Origin: an uncultured archaeon
GTDB lineage: Archaea > Nanobdellota > Nanobdellia > Pacearchaeales > GW2011-AR1
Direction: 5' to 3'
DNA: 52,132 bases
Assembly (NCBI GenBank): GCA_937143345.1
Contig: CAKZRD010000004.1
Location: 1-52,132, forward strand
Shown here: piece by piece, positions 8,559 through 17,324 of the stretch
Numbering within the stretch: the stretch's first letter is position 1
How the letters are laid out: each line of letters starts with the position of its first letter
Made by a program: the position numbers and the translations under genes
Notes under the pieces: generated by a model
What the model was told of the DNA's origin: nothing
The model's database searches: none
The model's input: the letters and a program-made list of their open reading frames with translations, nothing else

Positions 8559-9580
8559 AGATTTCTTTTGAAGAAGAAAAAAATTTTCTTGAAAATATAA
8601 AAAAAACAGACAAAATAGCTATTTTTACGCACACAGATTTAGACAGAATAGTCTGTGGTGTCCTTTTCTATGATTTTTTTAAAAAAAAAGATTGTATAGA
8701 AATAGATGTTTTTTTTATTGACTATTGGAAAAATAAAATTTCTGATTTTAATATAAGTAATAAAATGATAGTTATTATTTCTGATTTTGCTCTAGAAAAT
8801 ATCTTGCAAGATTTAATGAAAATTCCAGAAAAAATAAAAGTTTTTTATACAGATCATCACCAATCAAAAGAAAATATTTGGAGAAAAAATATATATGAGT
8901 TTAGAACAACAGATCTTGGCTTTATTCCTTCTTCAAGAACAGTTTATGAACTTGTATGGGGAAAAAAATGGCTTTCTGTTTTAGGTGTTTTGGCAGATTT
9001 TGGAAATGAATATGAAGAAAATAAAGAGTTTTTAAACGAGTTTTTTGAAGAAAGTGGAAAATCTTTAAATTATTTTAAAGAAGAGGTTATGTATATGCTG
9101 GCGAGAGCAATAATTTACTTCGAGAAAAACAAAGAAAAAAGTTTTTTTTATATCCTTAAAGGTTTAAATTCTATAGAAGAACTTAAAATTTTCAAAAAAT
9201 ATAACGATGAAGTCCAAAAAGAATTTAATAAATTCGTAAGAGAATTTAAAGAGAAATCTGAGAAAAAAGGAAAAATAAAATTTTTTTATTTTGAGCCCGA
9301 ATATAATATAAAAAGCATTTTAATAAATTACATTTCTTCTTTTAAAAAGGACGAAATTTATGTTTTTTTAACTCCTTCTAATGAAAAAGTAAATATTTCT
9401 TTAAGAAACCAATCAAGAGAATTTAATCTTTATAATCTTATTAAATATGCTACTAAAAATTTGAAAGATTCTTCTAGTGGATGGCATTTAAATGCTGCAG
9501 GAGCAACAATAAGAAAAAAGGATTTTAAAAAATTTAAAAATAATCTTTTCTTATTAAATTTACAAAATTTTAGAGGATGA
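8555..9580 (+). CDS. DHH/DHHA1-family phosphoesterase
   Basis: HTDLDRIVCGV (DxD), YTDHHQ (DHH), C-term GWHLNAAGATI (variant GGHxxAAG). Confidence 0.75.
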   Translation: MKISFEEEKNFLENIKKTDKIAIFTHTDLDRIVCGVLFYDFFKKKDCIEIDVFFIDYWKNKISDFNISNKMIVIISDFALENILQDLMKIPEKIKVFYTDHHQSKENIWRKNIYEFRTTDLGFIPSSRTVYELVWGKKWLSVLGVLADFGNEYEENKEFLNEFFEESGKSLNYFKEEVMYMLARAIIYFEKNKEKSFFYILKGLNSIEELKIFKKYNDEVQKEFNKFVREFKEKSEKKGKIKFFYFEPEYNIKSILINYISSFKKDEIYVFLTPSNEKVNISLRNQSREFNLYNLIKYATKNLKDSSSGWHLNAAGATIRKKDFKKFKNNLFLLNLQNFRG

Positions 9581-9966
9581 AAGAGCAAAACAAAATTCAA
9601 AGTAAGAATGCTATAGAAGAAGCAAAAGAAATATTTTCTTCATGCATTAAATGTGGAATGTGTAAGTCCATATGCCCTGTTTTTTCTGTTTTAAGGGAAG
9701 AACATCTTTCTCCTAGAGGTCATTCTTCTTTAGCAATAAAAAATGTTTTTACAGATTCTTTTTTTCATTGTACTTTATGTAAGGCCTGTGAAGAAAAATG
9801 TCCAATAAAATTAAAAATTTGCGATGCAATTATCAAAATTAGAGAATCATTGTCATTAGAAGAAAAAAACATAAAAGAAAACAAAGAGATGATTAAGAAA
9901 GTAAGAGAAACGGGAAATCCTTTCGGAGGAGAAAAATCTAGCGGGGACAAATTATATTGTTGTTAG
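9577..9966 (+). CDS. Short 2x[4Fe-4S] protein, GlcF/HdrC-like N-terminal ferredoxin domain only
   Basis: CIKCGMCKSICP ... CTLCKACEEKCP; no CCG domains. Confidence 0.85.
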   Translation: MKEQNKIQSKNAIEEAKEIFSSCIKCGMCKSICPVFSVLREEHLSPRGHSSLAIKNVFTDSFFHCTLCKACEEKCPIKLKICDAIIKIRESLSLEEKNIKENKEMIKKVRETGNPFGGEKSSGDKLYCC

Positions 9967-10003
9967 AGATAATCTTTTTAAACCTTTTTTTTCTTTAAAT
10001 TAG

Positions 10004-11980
10004 ATGGGAAGAAAGATACTCTTTTTATTTTTATTTCTATTTGCTATTAACCATGTTTTTGCAACAATTTCTTTTTCAGATATTAAAGAGCTTTATAATT
10101 TAGGGGATGAGATAAGTGTTACAATAAAACTAAATCCTTCATCACAATCAGGAAATTTTGAGTATTCTTTGAATTGTGGAGAAGAAAAAGAAATAATAAT
10201 ATTTTATAAAGGAATTGAGAACTATTTCCAAGCCGGAAAAGAAGAAAAATTAAACACAAAAATTTTTTTAGAGAGAAGTTATATAAATAATCTTTCAGGA
10301 GAATGTTATCTAAAAGTAATATTGGGTAGCGAGAGTTCATCATCTCCAAAATTTAAAATTTCTAACAAAGTTAAAGTTGATTTAAGTTTAGATAAATATT
10401 CGTATGATCCTGGAGAAAACATTGTTTTAGAAATAAAAGCAATAAAAGAAAATGGAGAGAAGTTTAATGGTTTTGTTAAGATTGAAGGAGTTGTTTCTTT
10501 TGAAAAAGAAATTAAAGAAGGATATTTGAAAGAAATCTTATCTACTAAGCCAAACAAAGAAGCAGGAGATTATTCTTTAAATGTTTTCGTTTATGATTTA
10601 GGAAAAGACAAAAAAGTAAATAATTTCGAAAATAAAACGATAAATTTAAAGATAAACCAAATCCCTAAATCAGTTCCTTTAACTTTATCCTCTTTAGAAA
10701 TAAATCCGGGTGAAGAATTAAAATATCAGGCTAATATTTATGATCAATCCGGAAAACCAATGAAAGGTTTAATTAATATCGAATTTGTTTCTCCAGATAA
10801 AACAAAAATAATAAAGAGAAACATAGAATCAGGAAGTTCTGATTCCATAAAAATACAAGCAAACGAAACACCTGGAGTATGGACTTTAGTTTCTTCTTTT
10901 GGCAAAATTAGAGAAGAAAGAGATATTAAAATCCTAAAACTTGCAAAAATCGATTTTGAGTTTTTTGAGAATTCATCGATAATTGTTATAAAAAATATTG
11001 GAAATGATATTTATAACGGAGATGTTTTATTTAATATAGGGGGTGAAGCTAGAAATTTAACTTTATCAATAGCTCCCGGAGAAGAAAGAAAATTTGTTCT
11101 TTCTGGTCCTGGAAAACAGAATGTTAAACTAAGCGCAGGAAATGAAAGTGTTGAAAAAACATTATTATTGACCGGAAGAGTTGTTGATGTTAGGGAAGTT
11201 AAAAAATATTTTATATTTTCCGATTACCCTATTATTTGGACTTTCATTGGGGTTTTATTGATTTTTTTGGTTGTTGTATTGTTTTTCCGTTATAGAAATA
11301 AAACTTTTGATTTAACTAAAAAAATTAAAGAAAAGATTTCAAAAAAAGAAATAAAAAAACAAGGAGAATTTATCAATATCAAAAGTAACATCAGCAACGC
11401 AGAGTCTTCTTTAGTTTTAGAAGGTACGAAAGAGCCTGCAACTTTTATTGTTTTAAAGATAAAAAACAAAATATCAAAAGAAAGCAAAGAAAGACTTGAA
11501 AAAATAATAAGAGAATTAAATAAGTATAATGCTGTTTTTGAATTTAAAGAAAACGAAATTGTAACTATTTTTTCACCTAAAAAAACAAAATCTTTTAAAA
11601 ACGAATATTCTGCGATAAAATATTCTTATGAAATATCTAAAGCAGTCGAAGAATTAAACAAAAAATTTGAAGAAAAAATTAATTTAGGTATAGGGATTAG
11701 TTCTGGAGATTTAATCTCAAAAATTGAAAATGGTAAATTAAAATATACAAACATTGATAACTCAATTTTTATAAGTAGGAGAATATCACAAAACTTTTCA
11801 AATAATAATGTTGTAATCTCTGAAAGAGTTAAAAACAAACTTTTGAGAGAGGTTAGAACAGAAAAAATAGAAAAAGACGGCAACACATATTACATTGTTA
11901 AGAGAATCTCAGATAAAGAAGAAAACGAAGCAAAACTTAAAGAAATTCTTAAAAGAACTAGTATTTCATCATATGATTAA
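10004..11980 (+). CDS. Membrane protein: signal peptide, Ig-like extracellular region, one TM, cytoplasmic class III nucleotide cyclase-like homology domain
   Basis: Signal peptide FLFLFLFAINHVFA; TM FIGVLLIFLVVVLFFRY; C-term NLGIGISSGDLISKIENGKLKYTNIDNSIFISRRIS...NVVISERVKNKL resembles GIGIHTGEVVxGNIG...DYTVIGDxVNLAARL...ILIS. Confidence 0.65.
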   Translation: MGRKILFLFLFLFAINHVFATISFSDIKELYNLGDEISVTIKLNPSSQSGNFEYSLNCGEEKEIIIFYKGIENYFQAGKEEKLNTKIFLERSYINNLSGECYLKVILGSESSSSPKFKISNKVKVDLSLDKYSYDPGENIVLEIKAIKENGEKFNGFVKIEGVVSFEKEIKEGYLKEILSTKPNKEAGDYSLNVFVYDLGKDKKVNNFENKTINLKINQIPKSVPLTLSSLEINPGEELKYQANIYDQSGKPMKGLINIEFVSPDKTKIIKRNIESGSSDSIKIQANETPGVWTLVSSFGKIREERDIKILKLAKIDFEFFENSSIIVIKNIGNDIYNGDVLFNIGGEARNLTLSIAPGEERKFVLSGPGKQNVKLSAGNESVEKTLLLTGRVVDVREVKKYFIFSDYPIIWTFIGVLLIFLVVVLFFRYRNKTFDLTKKIKEKISKKEIKKQGEFINIKSNISNAESSLVLEGTKEPATFIVLKIKNKISKESKERLEKIIRELNKYNAVFEFKENEIVTIFSPKKTKSFKNEYSAIKYSYEISKAVEELNKKFEEKINLGIGISSGDLISKIENGKLKYTNIDNSIFISRRISQNFSNNNVVISERVKNKLLREVRTEKIEKDGNTYYIVKRISDKEENEAKLKEILKRTSISSYD

Positions 11981-12632
11981 AGTAATTTTTTTTGATTTTG
12001 ATGGGACTATCTCCCAAACAAGAAATATTCTAGAAAAATTATTTTTTGAAGTTTTAGATAAGATCGATTTTAAATATAATAAGTCAAAAATAAAAAAACT
12101 TTTTGGTATGAAAATAGAAGAAATTCTTAAAAAATTAAATATGGATGAGAGATTAAGAGAGAAAATTAAAAATCTTTACTATAAATCTTTGATAGAAAGA
12201 GTTTATTTAAGTAGTTTATCTCTTTGTTCTTCTGTTAAGCCATTATTTGAATTAAGGAGAAGATATAAAATGGTAATTGTTTCCAATTCTGAGAATATTT
12301 TTTTAAAAATGGCAATTAAAAAATTAAAGTTGGGAAGGTTATTCGATGAGGTTTATGGAGCCGATGATTTTTCTACAAAAGACAAAATGTTGAAAAAATT
12401 GTTTAAAAAATACAATATAAATCAAAAAGAAGCGATTTATATAGGAGATAGATTTTCAGATGTAGTATTTGCTAAAAAAGCAGGATGTTACTCTGTTGCT
12501 ATTCATAACAATTGCTCTTGGTCGAGTTTAAAAGAAATAAAAAAATACTCCCCTGATTTTATAATAAAAAATTTCAAAGATTTGAAAAAAATAATAAAAA
12601 AAATAAATAAGGAAAAAGATTTATTTAGTTAA
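11973..12632 (+). CDS. HAD-superfamily hydrolase (phosphoglycolate phosphatase-like)
   Basis: FFDFDGTISQT, VSNSE, YIGDRFSDVVFAKKAG; start at 11973 overlapping previous stop. Confidence 0.88.
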   Translation: MIKVIFFDFDGTISQTRNILEKLFFEVLDKIDFKYNKSKIKKLFGMKIEEILKKLNMDERLREKIKNLYYKSLIERVYLSSLSLCSSVKPLFELRRRYKMVIVSNSENIFLKMAIKKLKLGRLFDEVYGADDFSTKDKMLKKLFKKYNINQKEAIYIGDRFSDVVFAKKAGCYSVAIHNNCSWSSLKEIKKYSPDFIIKNFKDLKKIIKKINKEKDLFS

Positions 12633-12939
12633 AGCTTCTTCTTCTAAATCCTTGTCTTCTACCAAAATTTCTTCTATTGAAATTTCTTTTTGGTCTTTCT
12701 GTCATAGGTTGAGCTTCTGCAACTTTTAAAGCTCTTCCTTCGACTTCTTTTCCGTTCATTTCTTCCATTGCCTTTTTAGCACTTTCTTCCGCTTCGATAA
12801 CAACAAAACCGAAGCCCTTCGATTTCCCAGAAAAATTGTTTTTTATCAAAACAACTTCTGTAGGTTCATAAGAAGAAAATAGTTCTTTCAAATTATCTTC
12901 TGTAATACTAAAAGGCAAATTTCCTACATACAATTTCAT
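12625..12939 (-). CDS. RRM-domain RNA-binding protein
   Basis: KLYVGNLPF (RNP2), KSKGFGFVVIE (RNP1), Arg/Asn-rich tail. Confidence 0.93.
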   Translation of the reverse strand: MKLYVGNLPFSITEDNLKELFSSYEPTEVVLIKNNFSGKSKGFGFVVIEAEESAKKAMEEMNGKEVEGRALKVAEAQPMTERPKRNFNRRNFGRRQGFRRRSFN

Positions 12940-12972
12940 CTATTCCTCCGAACAATTTAGTTAAAGTAGAAA

Positions 12973-13242
12973 TCATCTTTTCTTGAATAAGTCCTTTGTC
13001 ATTGATTTAATCCATTTCCAATGTAAAACTATATGTATTAAAACAAATAAAATCATTAAAAGACCGGCATAGTTATGTATTTGGGACCAAACTTGCTTTT
13101 GAACACCTAAAAATTCTATATATCTCCCTTGTCTGATTCCTGGAGGTATAAAGAAAAATATCACTAGTCCTGTTATGGCAGTTACGAAAAAAGATAAAAA
13201 TGCTAAAAAATCAATAAGAAAATTTAATTTTGCCTTATTCAT
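12973..13242 (-). CDS. DUF4405-like small membrane protein (cytochrome b-like, His in TMs)
   Basis: Two to three hydrophobic segments, WSQIHNYAGLLMILFVLIHIVLHWKWI. Confidence 0.65.
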   Translation of the reverse strand: MNKAKLNFLIDFLAFLSFFVTAITGLVIFFFIPPGIRQGRYIEFLGVQKQVWSQIHNYAGLLMILFVLIHIVLHWKWIKSMTKDLFKKR

Positions 13243-13246
13243 AACT

Positions 13247-13783
13247 TTATTCCTCTAACTTATCAACACTATAAGTTTCTATTTTTAAAGTTTTCTCTTT
13301 CCAAAAGTTTGCAGGAAGTCCTGCCTTTAAGCACAAAGAAGACAAAAATTCTTCTTCATTTTCAATTTCTTCCCAAACCTGTGGAAGATAAGTAGCAGAG
13401 TGAAGAGTATAAGAAAGAATAACTCCTTTGCCTTTTATCTTTCTTTTTAATTCATCTAAACCCCTGTAAGAAATTTCTTTTGGTAAAGATAAAATAGATA
13501 TCTCTATTTTTATTTTCCTAATTTCTTCTTTTGAAACAGAATAAAATCTCGGATCTTTAAAAGCAGCATTTTTAGCATTTTCAATAACATCCTTCCAAAG
13601 TTCCTGTCGAGGAATTAGGCTCCCAATACAACCTCTTAATTCACCATCTTTTTTTAAAGTCACAAAACAAGCCCTCTTTTCAGAAAATTCTCTTTTTATT
13701 TTTTCCTCAACAACTAAATTTTTCCCCGCTAATTCAGAGATTATGGCTTCTCTTGCTATCTTTAAAAGAACTTTTTTATCCAT
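13247..13783 (-). CDS. AMMECR1-domain protein (AmmeMemoRadiSam system protein A)
   Basis: RACFVTLKKDGELRGCIGSL, NAKNAAFKDPRFYSVSKEEIRKIKIEISILS. Confidence 0.93.
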   Translation of the reverse strand: MDKKVLLKIAREAIISELAGKNLVVEEKIKREFSEKRACFVTLKKDGELRGCIGSLIPRQELWKDVIENAKNAAFKDPRFYSVSKEEIRKIKIEISILSLPKEISYRGLDELKRKIKGKGVILSYTLHSATYLPQVWEEIENEEEFLSSLCLKAGLPANFWKEKTLKIETYSVDKLEE

Positions 13784-14032
13784 CTAACTTACTTTGAAAA
13801 CCCTATAATCTTTGTGTATATCTTCTGGCACAATTATCCCAACTTCTTCGCCAGCTTTTGCTTCTTTTATCGGTTGGCGATTTATTTGCATGCTTTCAAC
13901 AATAAAAACAACATCTTTTTTCCCACCTTTTATTTCTATTTTATCTCCTATCTTTAGAGGAGAAGATAATTTTATAGCTGCCGCTTTCACTTGTTTAAAA
14001 TAATTTGTTACTACCCCTATTTGTTTTCCCAT
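13784..14032 (-). CDS. Translation elongation factor-like (EF-Tu domain 2-like) small protein
   Basis: IGVVTNYFKQVKAAAIKLSSPLKIGDKIEIKG...SMQINRQPIKEAKAGEEVGI. Confidence 0.75.
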   Translation of the reverse strand: MGKQIGVVTNYFKQVKAAAIKLSSPLKIGDKIEIKGGKKDVVFIVESMQINRQPIKEAKAGEEVGIIVPEDIHKDYRVFKVS

Positions 14033-14069
14033 AAAAAAATAAAGAATTAAGATTATTTAAGTTTTTTGT

Positions 14070-14468
14070 TTAATTTTCTAAAACACTTACTAAAATTTTT
14101 CTTTTTCTTGGTCCATCAAACTCACATAGAAAGAGGTTTTGCCAAGTTCCAAGTATTAGTTTTCCTTTTTCAAAAGGGATTGTTAAAGAATTGCCTATTA
14201 AAGAGGTCTTTATGTGTGCGTCACTATTAGAATCAATTTTATCATGTAGCCAAATGCCTTTTCTAACTAAGGAGTTCAAAAAATTTGAAATATCCTCCCG
14301 GAGGTTTTCATCAGCATTTTCATTTATTGTTAAGCCGCAAGTGGTATGTGGGCAAAAAAGATGAACAATTCCTTCTTTTATTTCTACTTTTTCGAGAACT
14401 TTCTCAATGAGTATAGTAATATCAATTAATTCTTCTTTTCTCTTTGTTTCTACTAAGATTTCTTTCAT
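14070..14468 (-). CDS. YjbQ/UPF0047 family protein
   Basis: IVHLFCPHTTCGLTINENADENLREDI...GTWQNLFLCEFDGPRKRKI. Confidence 0.92.
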   Translation of the reverse strand: MKEILVETKRKEELIDITILIEKVLEKVEIKEGIVHLFCPHTTCGLTINENADENLREDISNFLNSLVRKGIWLHDKIDSNSDAHIKTSLIGNSLTIPFEKGKLILGTWQNLFLCEFDGPRKRKILVSVLEN

Positions 14469-14668
14469 ATTTTCTTCTTTGAAATAATCTCTGCAAATTT
14501 TTCAAAACTTCTGTCAAATGTTTTTTCAATTTCAATTGGAAAACAGCATGCAGGAAGCTGCCTTTTTTCTAAGTGGTGTTTTAAACATTCACAGCAAATT
14601 CCTTTTCTCGGACAACCAGGGTAACTACAATTACACTTTTTCAAATTTTGTTTTTGTTTACATTCCAT
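14465..14668 (-). CDS. Small Cys-rich protein (DUF6485-like)
   Basis: CNCSYPGCPRKGICCECLKHHLEKRQLPACCFP...TFDRSFEKF. Confidence 0.7.
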   Translation of the reverse strand: MECKQKQNLKKCNCSYPGCPRKGICCECLKHHLEKRQLPACCFPIEIEKTFDRSFEKFAEIISKKKI

Positions 14669-14762
14669 AAAAGAATAAAAAATAACAGTTATTTTAAGCT
14701 TTTTGTTTAATTTTCTTTATTCAATACAAATTAAAAAAAGAATTCATTCATTTCAGTTTTTT

Positions 14763-15083
14763 CTAATTTAAAATCTTCTCGATTATTTTTTTATTTTTAT
14801 CGTTTAATTGAACCTCAACAAGCCTTTTTGCATTGGCAGGTTTTTTTATTAAAAAACGAAAAGGTTTAACTAAATCAACTTTTACAACTTCGTTTTTTTC
14901 ATCTAACCAAACAGCTAAAAAATTATGAAAAACAAAAAGAGAGTGGATATTGGAAGCTTTTATAAAATAAAGATTTTTGTAATTTCTTTTTTTAAACATT
15001 AATCCAATAAAACCTTTCCAAAAACCAACTTTTTCACAATTAATAAAAATATTTTCCTTTTTATTTTTTATTTTTAGTAACAT
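14763..15083 (-). CDS. DUF192 family protein
   Basis: SLFVFHNFLAVWLDEKNEVVKVDLVKPF...NAKRLVEV pattern. Confidence 0.65.
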   Translation of the reverse strand: MLLKIKNKKENIFINCEKVGFWKGFIGLMFKKRNYKNLYFIKASNIHSLFVFHNFLAVWLDEKNEVVKVDLVKPFRFLIKKPANAKRLVEVQLNDKNKKIIEKILN

Positions 15084-15084
15084 T

Positions 15085-15294
15085 TTATTGTTTTTTTACA
15101 AATTCAGTATAATGGCATTTTCCACAATAGTTTCTGTCAGGAGATTTTGTTAAGAAAATCCCTGGACCGCACCTAGGACAATATTTTTCTCTCAATAATT
15201 TTTCTCCTTCTATTTTATAGAACTTCCATTTTTGAGAAGAAGGATAATTTTTGTGTTTTTTCTTTCCTTTAACTTTTGGTTTTTGTACACCCAT
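15085..15294 (-). CDS. rps27ae: 30S ribosomal protein eS31 (S27ae)
   Basis: WKFYKIEGEKLLREKYCPRCGPGIFLTKSPDRNYCGKCHYTEF. Confidence 0.92.
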   Translation of the reverse strand: MGVQKPKVKGKKKHKNYPSSQKWKFYKIEGEKLLREKYCPRCGPGIFLTKSPDRNYCGKCHYTEFVKKQ

Positions 15295-15590
15295 TATTTA
15301 TTCACCTCACTTTGTTTTTTAGATTCTTCGAGCATTTTTTTTCTTGTTTTTCTTGGAATCTTTTCTATTTTATTTTTATCTTCTTTTGTTTGGTAAACAA
15401 AAATCTCCGCTTTAAAATTTTTTTCTCCAAAAAATGAATATATTTTTTTTACAACAGAGCAATTTTCATTTAAATTAAGTTCTTTAATTAAATCATCTCT
15501 TTTTGGACAAACATTATTTTCTATTTTTATTTGCAATTCTTCTCTTTTAAGTAAAGGATTGTTTTTCTTTTCTAAAATTTCGCATTTCAT
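15294..15590 (-). CDS. rps24e: 30S ribosomal protein eS24
   Basis: NPLLKREELQIKIE...PKRDDLIKELN...context between Spt4 and S27ae. Confidence 0.9.
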   Translation of the reverse strand: MKCEILEKKNNPLLKREELQIKIENNVCPKRDDLIKELNLNENCSVVKKIYSFFGEKNFKAEIFVYQTKEDKNKIEKIPRKTRKKMLEESKKQSEVNK

Positions 15591-15772
15591 TTTGTTTTAA
15601 TAGCAAATTTTCCTTTTGAATTTATTTTCATCTTTTTTGCAATAATAGATTTTTCTATGTCGAATACATTTATTTCCCCTTTAAAATTTTCAATGTTTTG
15701 ACTTTCTCCACAATTTGGGCATTTCTCTTCTTCATAAATTCTTCTGCAATTTAAACATGCTCTTTCTTTCAT
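15587..15772 (-). CDS. spt4: Transcription elongation factor Spt4 (RpoE'')
   Basis: ACLNCRRIYEEEKCPNCG zinc finger; next to rpoE'. Confidence 0.9.
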   Translation of the reverse strand: MKERACLNCRRIYEEEKCPNCGESQNIENFKGEINVFDIEKSIIAKKMKINSKGKFAIKTK

Positions 15773-16362
15773 TTTTTCTTTGATTCTTTTTTAGTTTCTT
15801 TTTTTTCTTTATCCGCCGCTCTTTTTTCTTTTTCTTTATCTGCAATTACCCATTCAATTTTCCCAAGACCTTGTTGTCTCATTGTAAGACCTATTTTAAC
15901 ATCATCTGTTTTTTGAGAAATTGCGATAACTCTCGCCAAGCACCTATCTCCCACATTCAAGCTTCTTTTAGTTTCTTTTCCAGTTAATGAACCGCTTTTA
16001 GAAAACGAAACAAAATCTTCCATTGCCTGTGAAATATGAATCATTCCTTTTGCAACCCCTAAATCCATAAATGCACCAAAAGAAGTTATTTCCTGAACAT
16101 TGCAAAAAAGTAGTTCTTGAAGAACAGGTTTAAAAACGATTATTTTAAATAAAGATTTGTAATATACTGCCCCGTCTTCTGGAATAATGACTCCATCTCG
16201 AACATCTAAAACATCAAGAACATCTATAACAACTCCTATCTCTCTATCCTGAAAGTTTTCATAACTTTTTTTTAATTGATTTTCAACAGCTTCAAAACTA
16301 TCTAAATTAAAAAGAGAAGGTTCAACTCTTACATAGTCTTCAACAGTTAAAACATAAAACAT
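15769..16362 (-). CDS. rpoE: DNA-directed RNA polymerase subunit Rpo7 (RpoE')
   Basis: VLTVEDYVRVEPSLF, GVVIDVLDV, S1-like domain. Confidence 0.95.
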   Translation of the reverse strand: MFYVLTVEDYVRVEPSLFNLDSFEAVENQLKKSYENFQDREIGVVIDVLDVLDVRDGVIIPEDGAVYYKSLFKIIVFKPVLQELLFCNVQEITSFGAFMDLGVAKGMIHISQAMEDFVSFSKSGSLTGKETKRSLNVGDRCLARVIAISQKTDDVKIGLTMRQQGLGKIEWVIADKEKEKRAADKEKKETKKESKKK

Positions 16363-16393
16363 TTTTTTAATAGTTTTGATTGATTTTTAAACT

Positions 16394-16915
16394 TTATGTT
16401 TCAAATTCAAACTTTTTATTTTCAAATTTTTTAATGAGAAAAGATGAAAAGTCATAATCTTTGTTTATATTTTCAGTTGTTGATAAAAATATTTCAAGTT
16501 CGTCAACATTATCTTTCCAAAAAAATTTAAGCTTTCTAATAAATTTTTCATACTCTTTTAAAGTTTCGTGGATAGAAATAATTAAATCAGTTTTATTTCC
16601 ATTTCCTTCCCCTTTAATAAAAAGGATAATCTCGGGTTGGGTTTTTATAAAATTTGTTGTTTCTTCGAATTCTTTCTTTTTTGAATAATCTTTCCATCGA
16701 TACATAATAACTGCATGAACATTAAATCCTAATTTAGAGAAGTCAACTAATGAAAGATATTTTCTAATTATTCCAAGATTTTCAAGTTTTTTTCTTATTT
16801 TTAATATTGTTTGTCTACTAGTGTTTACCTTTCTTGCAATTTCTTGATCTGATTTTTTACAATTTTTTATTATTTCTAAAAGAACTTCAGTTTCTCTCCT
16901 AGTTAGATCTTTCAT
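16394..16915 (-). CDS. Lrp/AsnC-like HTH transcriptional regulator
   Basis: LTRRETEVLLEIIKNCKKSDQEIARKVNTSRQTILKIRKKLENLGIIRKY; internal ATG at 16915 preferred over 16993. Confidence 0.75.
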   Translation of the reverse strand: MKDLTRRETEVLLEIIKNCKKSDQEIARKVNTSRQTILKIRKKLENLGIIRKYLSLVDFSKLGFNVHAVIMYRWKDYSKKKEFEETTNFIKTQPEIILFIKGEGNGNKTDLIISIHETLKEYEKFIRKLKFFWKDNVDELEIFLSTTENINKDYDFSSFLIKKFENKKFEFET

Positions 16916-16996
16916 ATCAGTTATATTTACACTTTGTTTAAAAATTTTTCCTTTTTTTAACATTTTGTAAAGAAATAATAAGAAAAAAGACAAAAA

Positions 16997-17012
16997 AGTT
17001 TATAAATAAACT
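16997..17012. promoter_or_regulatory. Palindrome AGTTTA-TAAA-TAAACT overlapping a TATA box between the HTH gene and groES
   Basis: Perfect 6-bp inverted repeat with central TAAA; TTTATAAA TATA element about 45 bp before groES ATG. Confidence 0.5.
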
Positions 17013-17048
17013 ATATTTTTTCTAATTAATTAAAATTTTATTTAAAAA

Positions 17049-17324
17049 ATGAAAGTTATACCTTTTGGAGAGAGAGTTCTTTTAAGAATAGAAAAAGCGA
17101 AAGAAGAGAGAACAAAAGGAGGGATTTACCTTCCGAAATCTGATGAAGAAAAAAAACAAGGCGTTATTGTTTCTATTGGTAAAGATAAAGATGGTAAAGA
17201 TCTTCCATTAAAAATAGGTGAAACAGTTTTATATGCTGGTTATTCAAATGAAGATATTGAAATTGATGGGAAAAAACATGTTATCGTAGAATTTAAAGAT
17301 ATTATAGCAAGATTGGAGGAATAA
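17049..17324 (+). CDS. groES: Co-chaperonin GroES
   Basis: PFGERVLLRIEKAKEERTKGGIYLPKS...GETVLYAGYSNEDIEIDGKKHVIVEFKDIIARLE. Confidence 0.95.
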   Translation: MKVIPFGERVLLRIEKAKEERTKGGIYLPKSDEEKKQGVIVSIGKDKDGKDLPLKIGETVLYAGYSNEDIEIDGKKHVIVEFKDIIARLEE

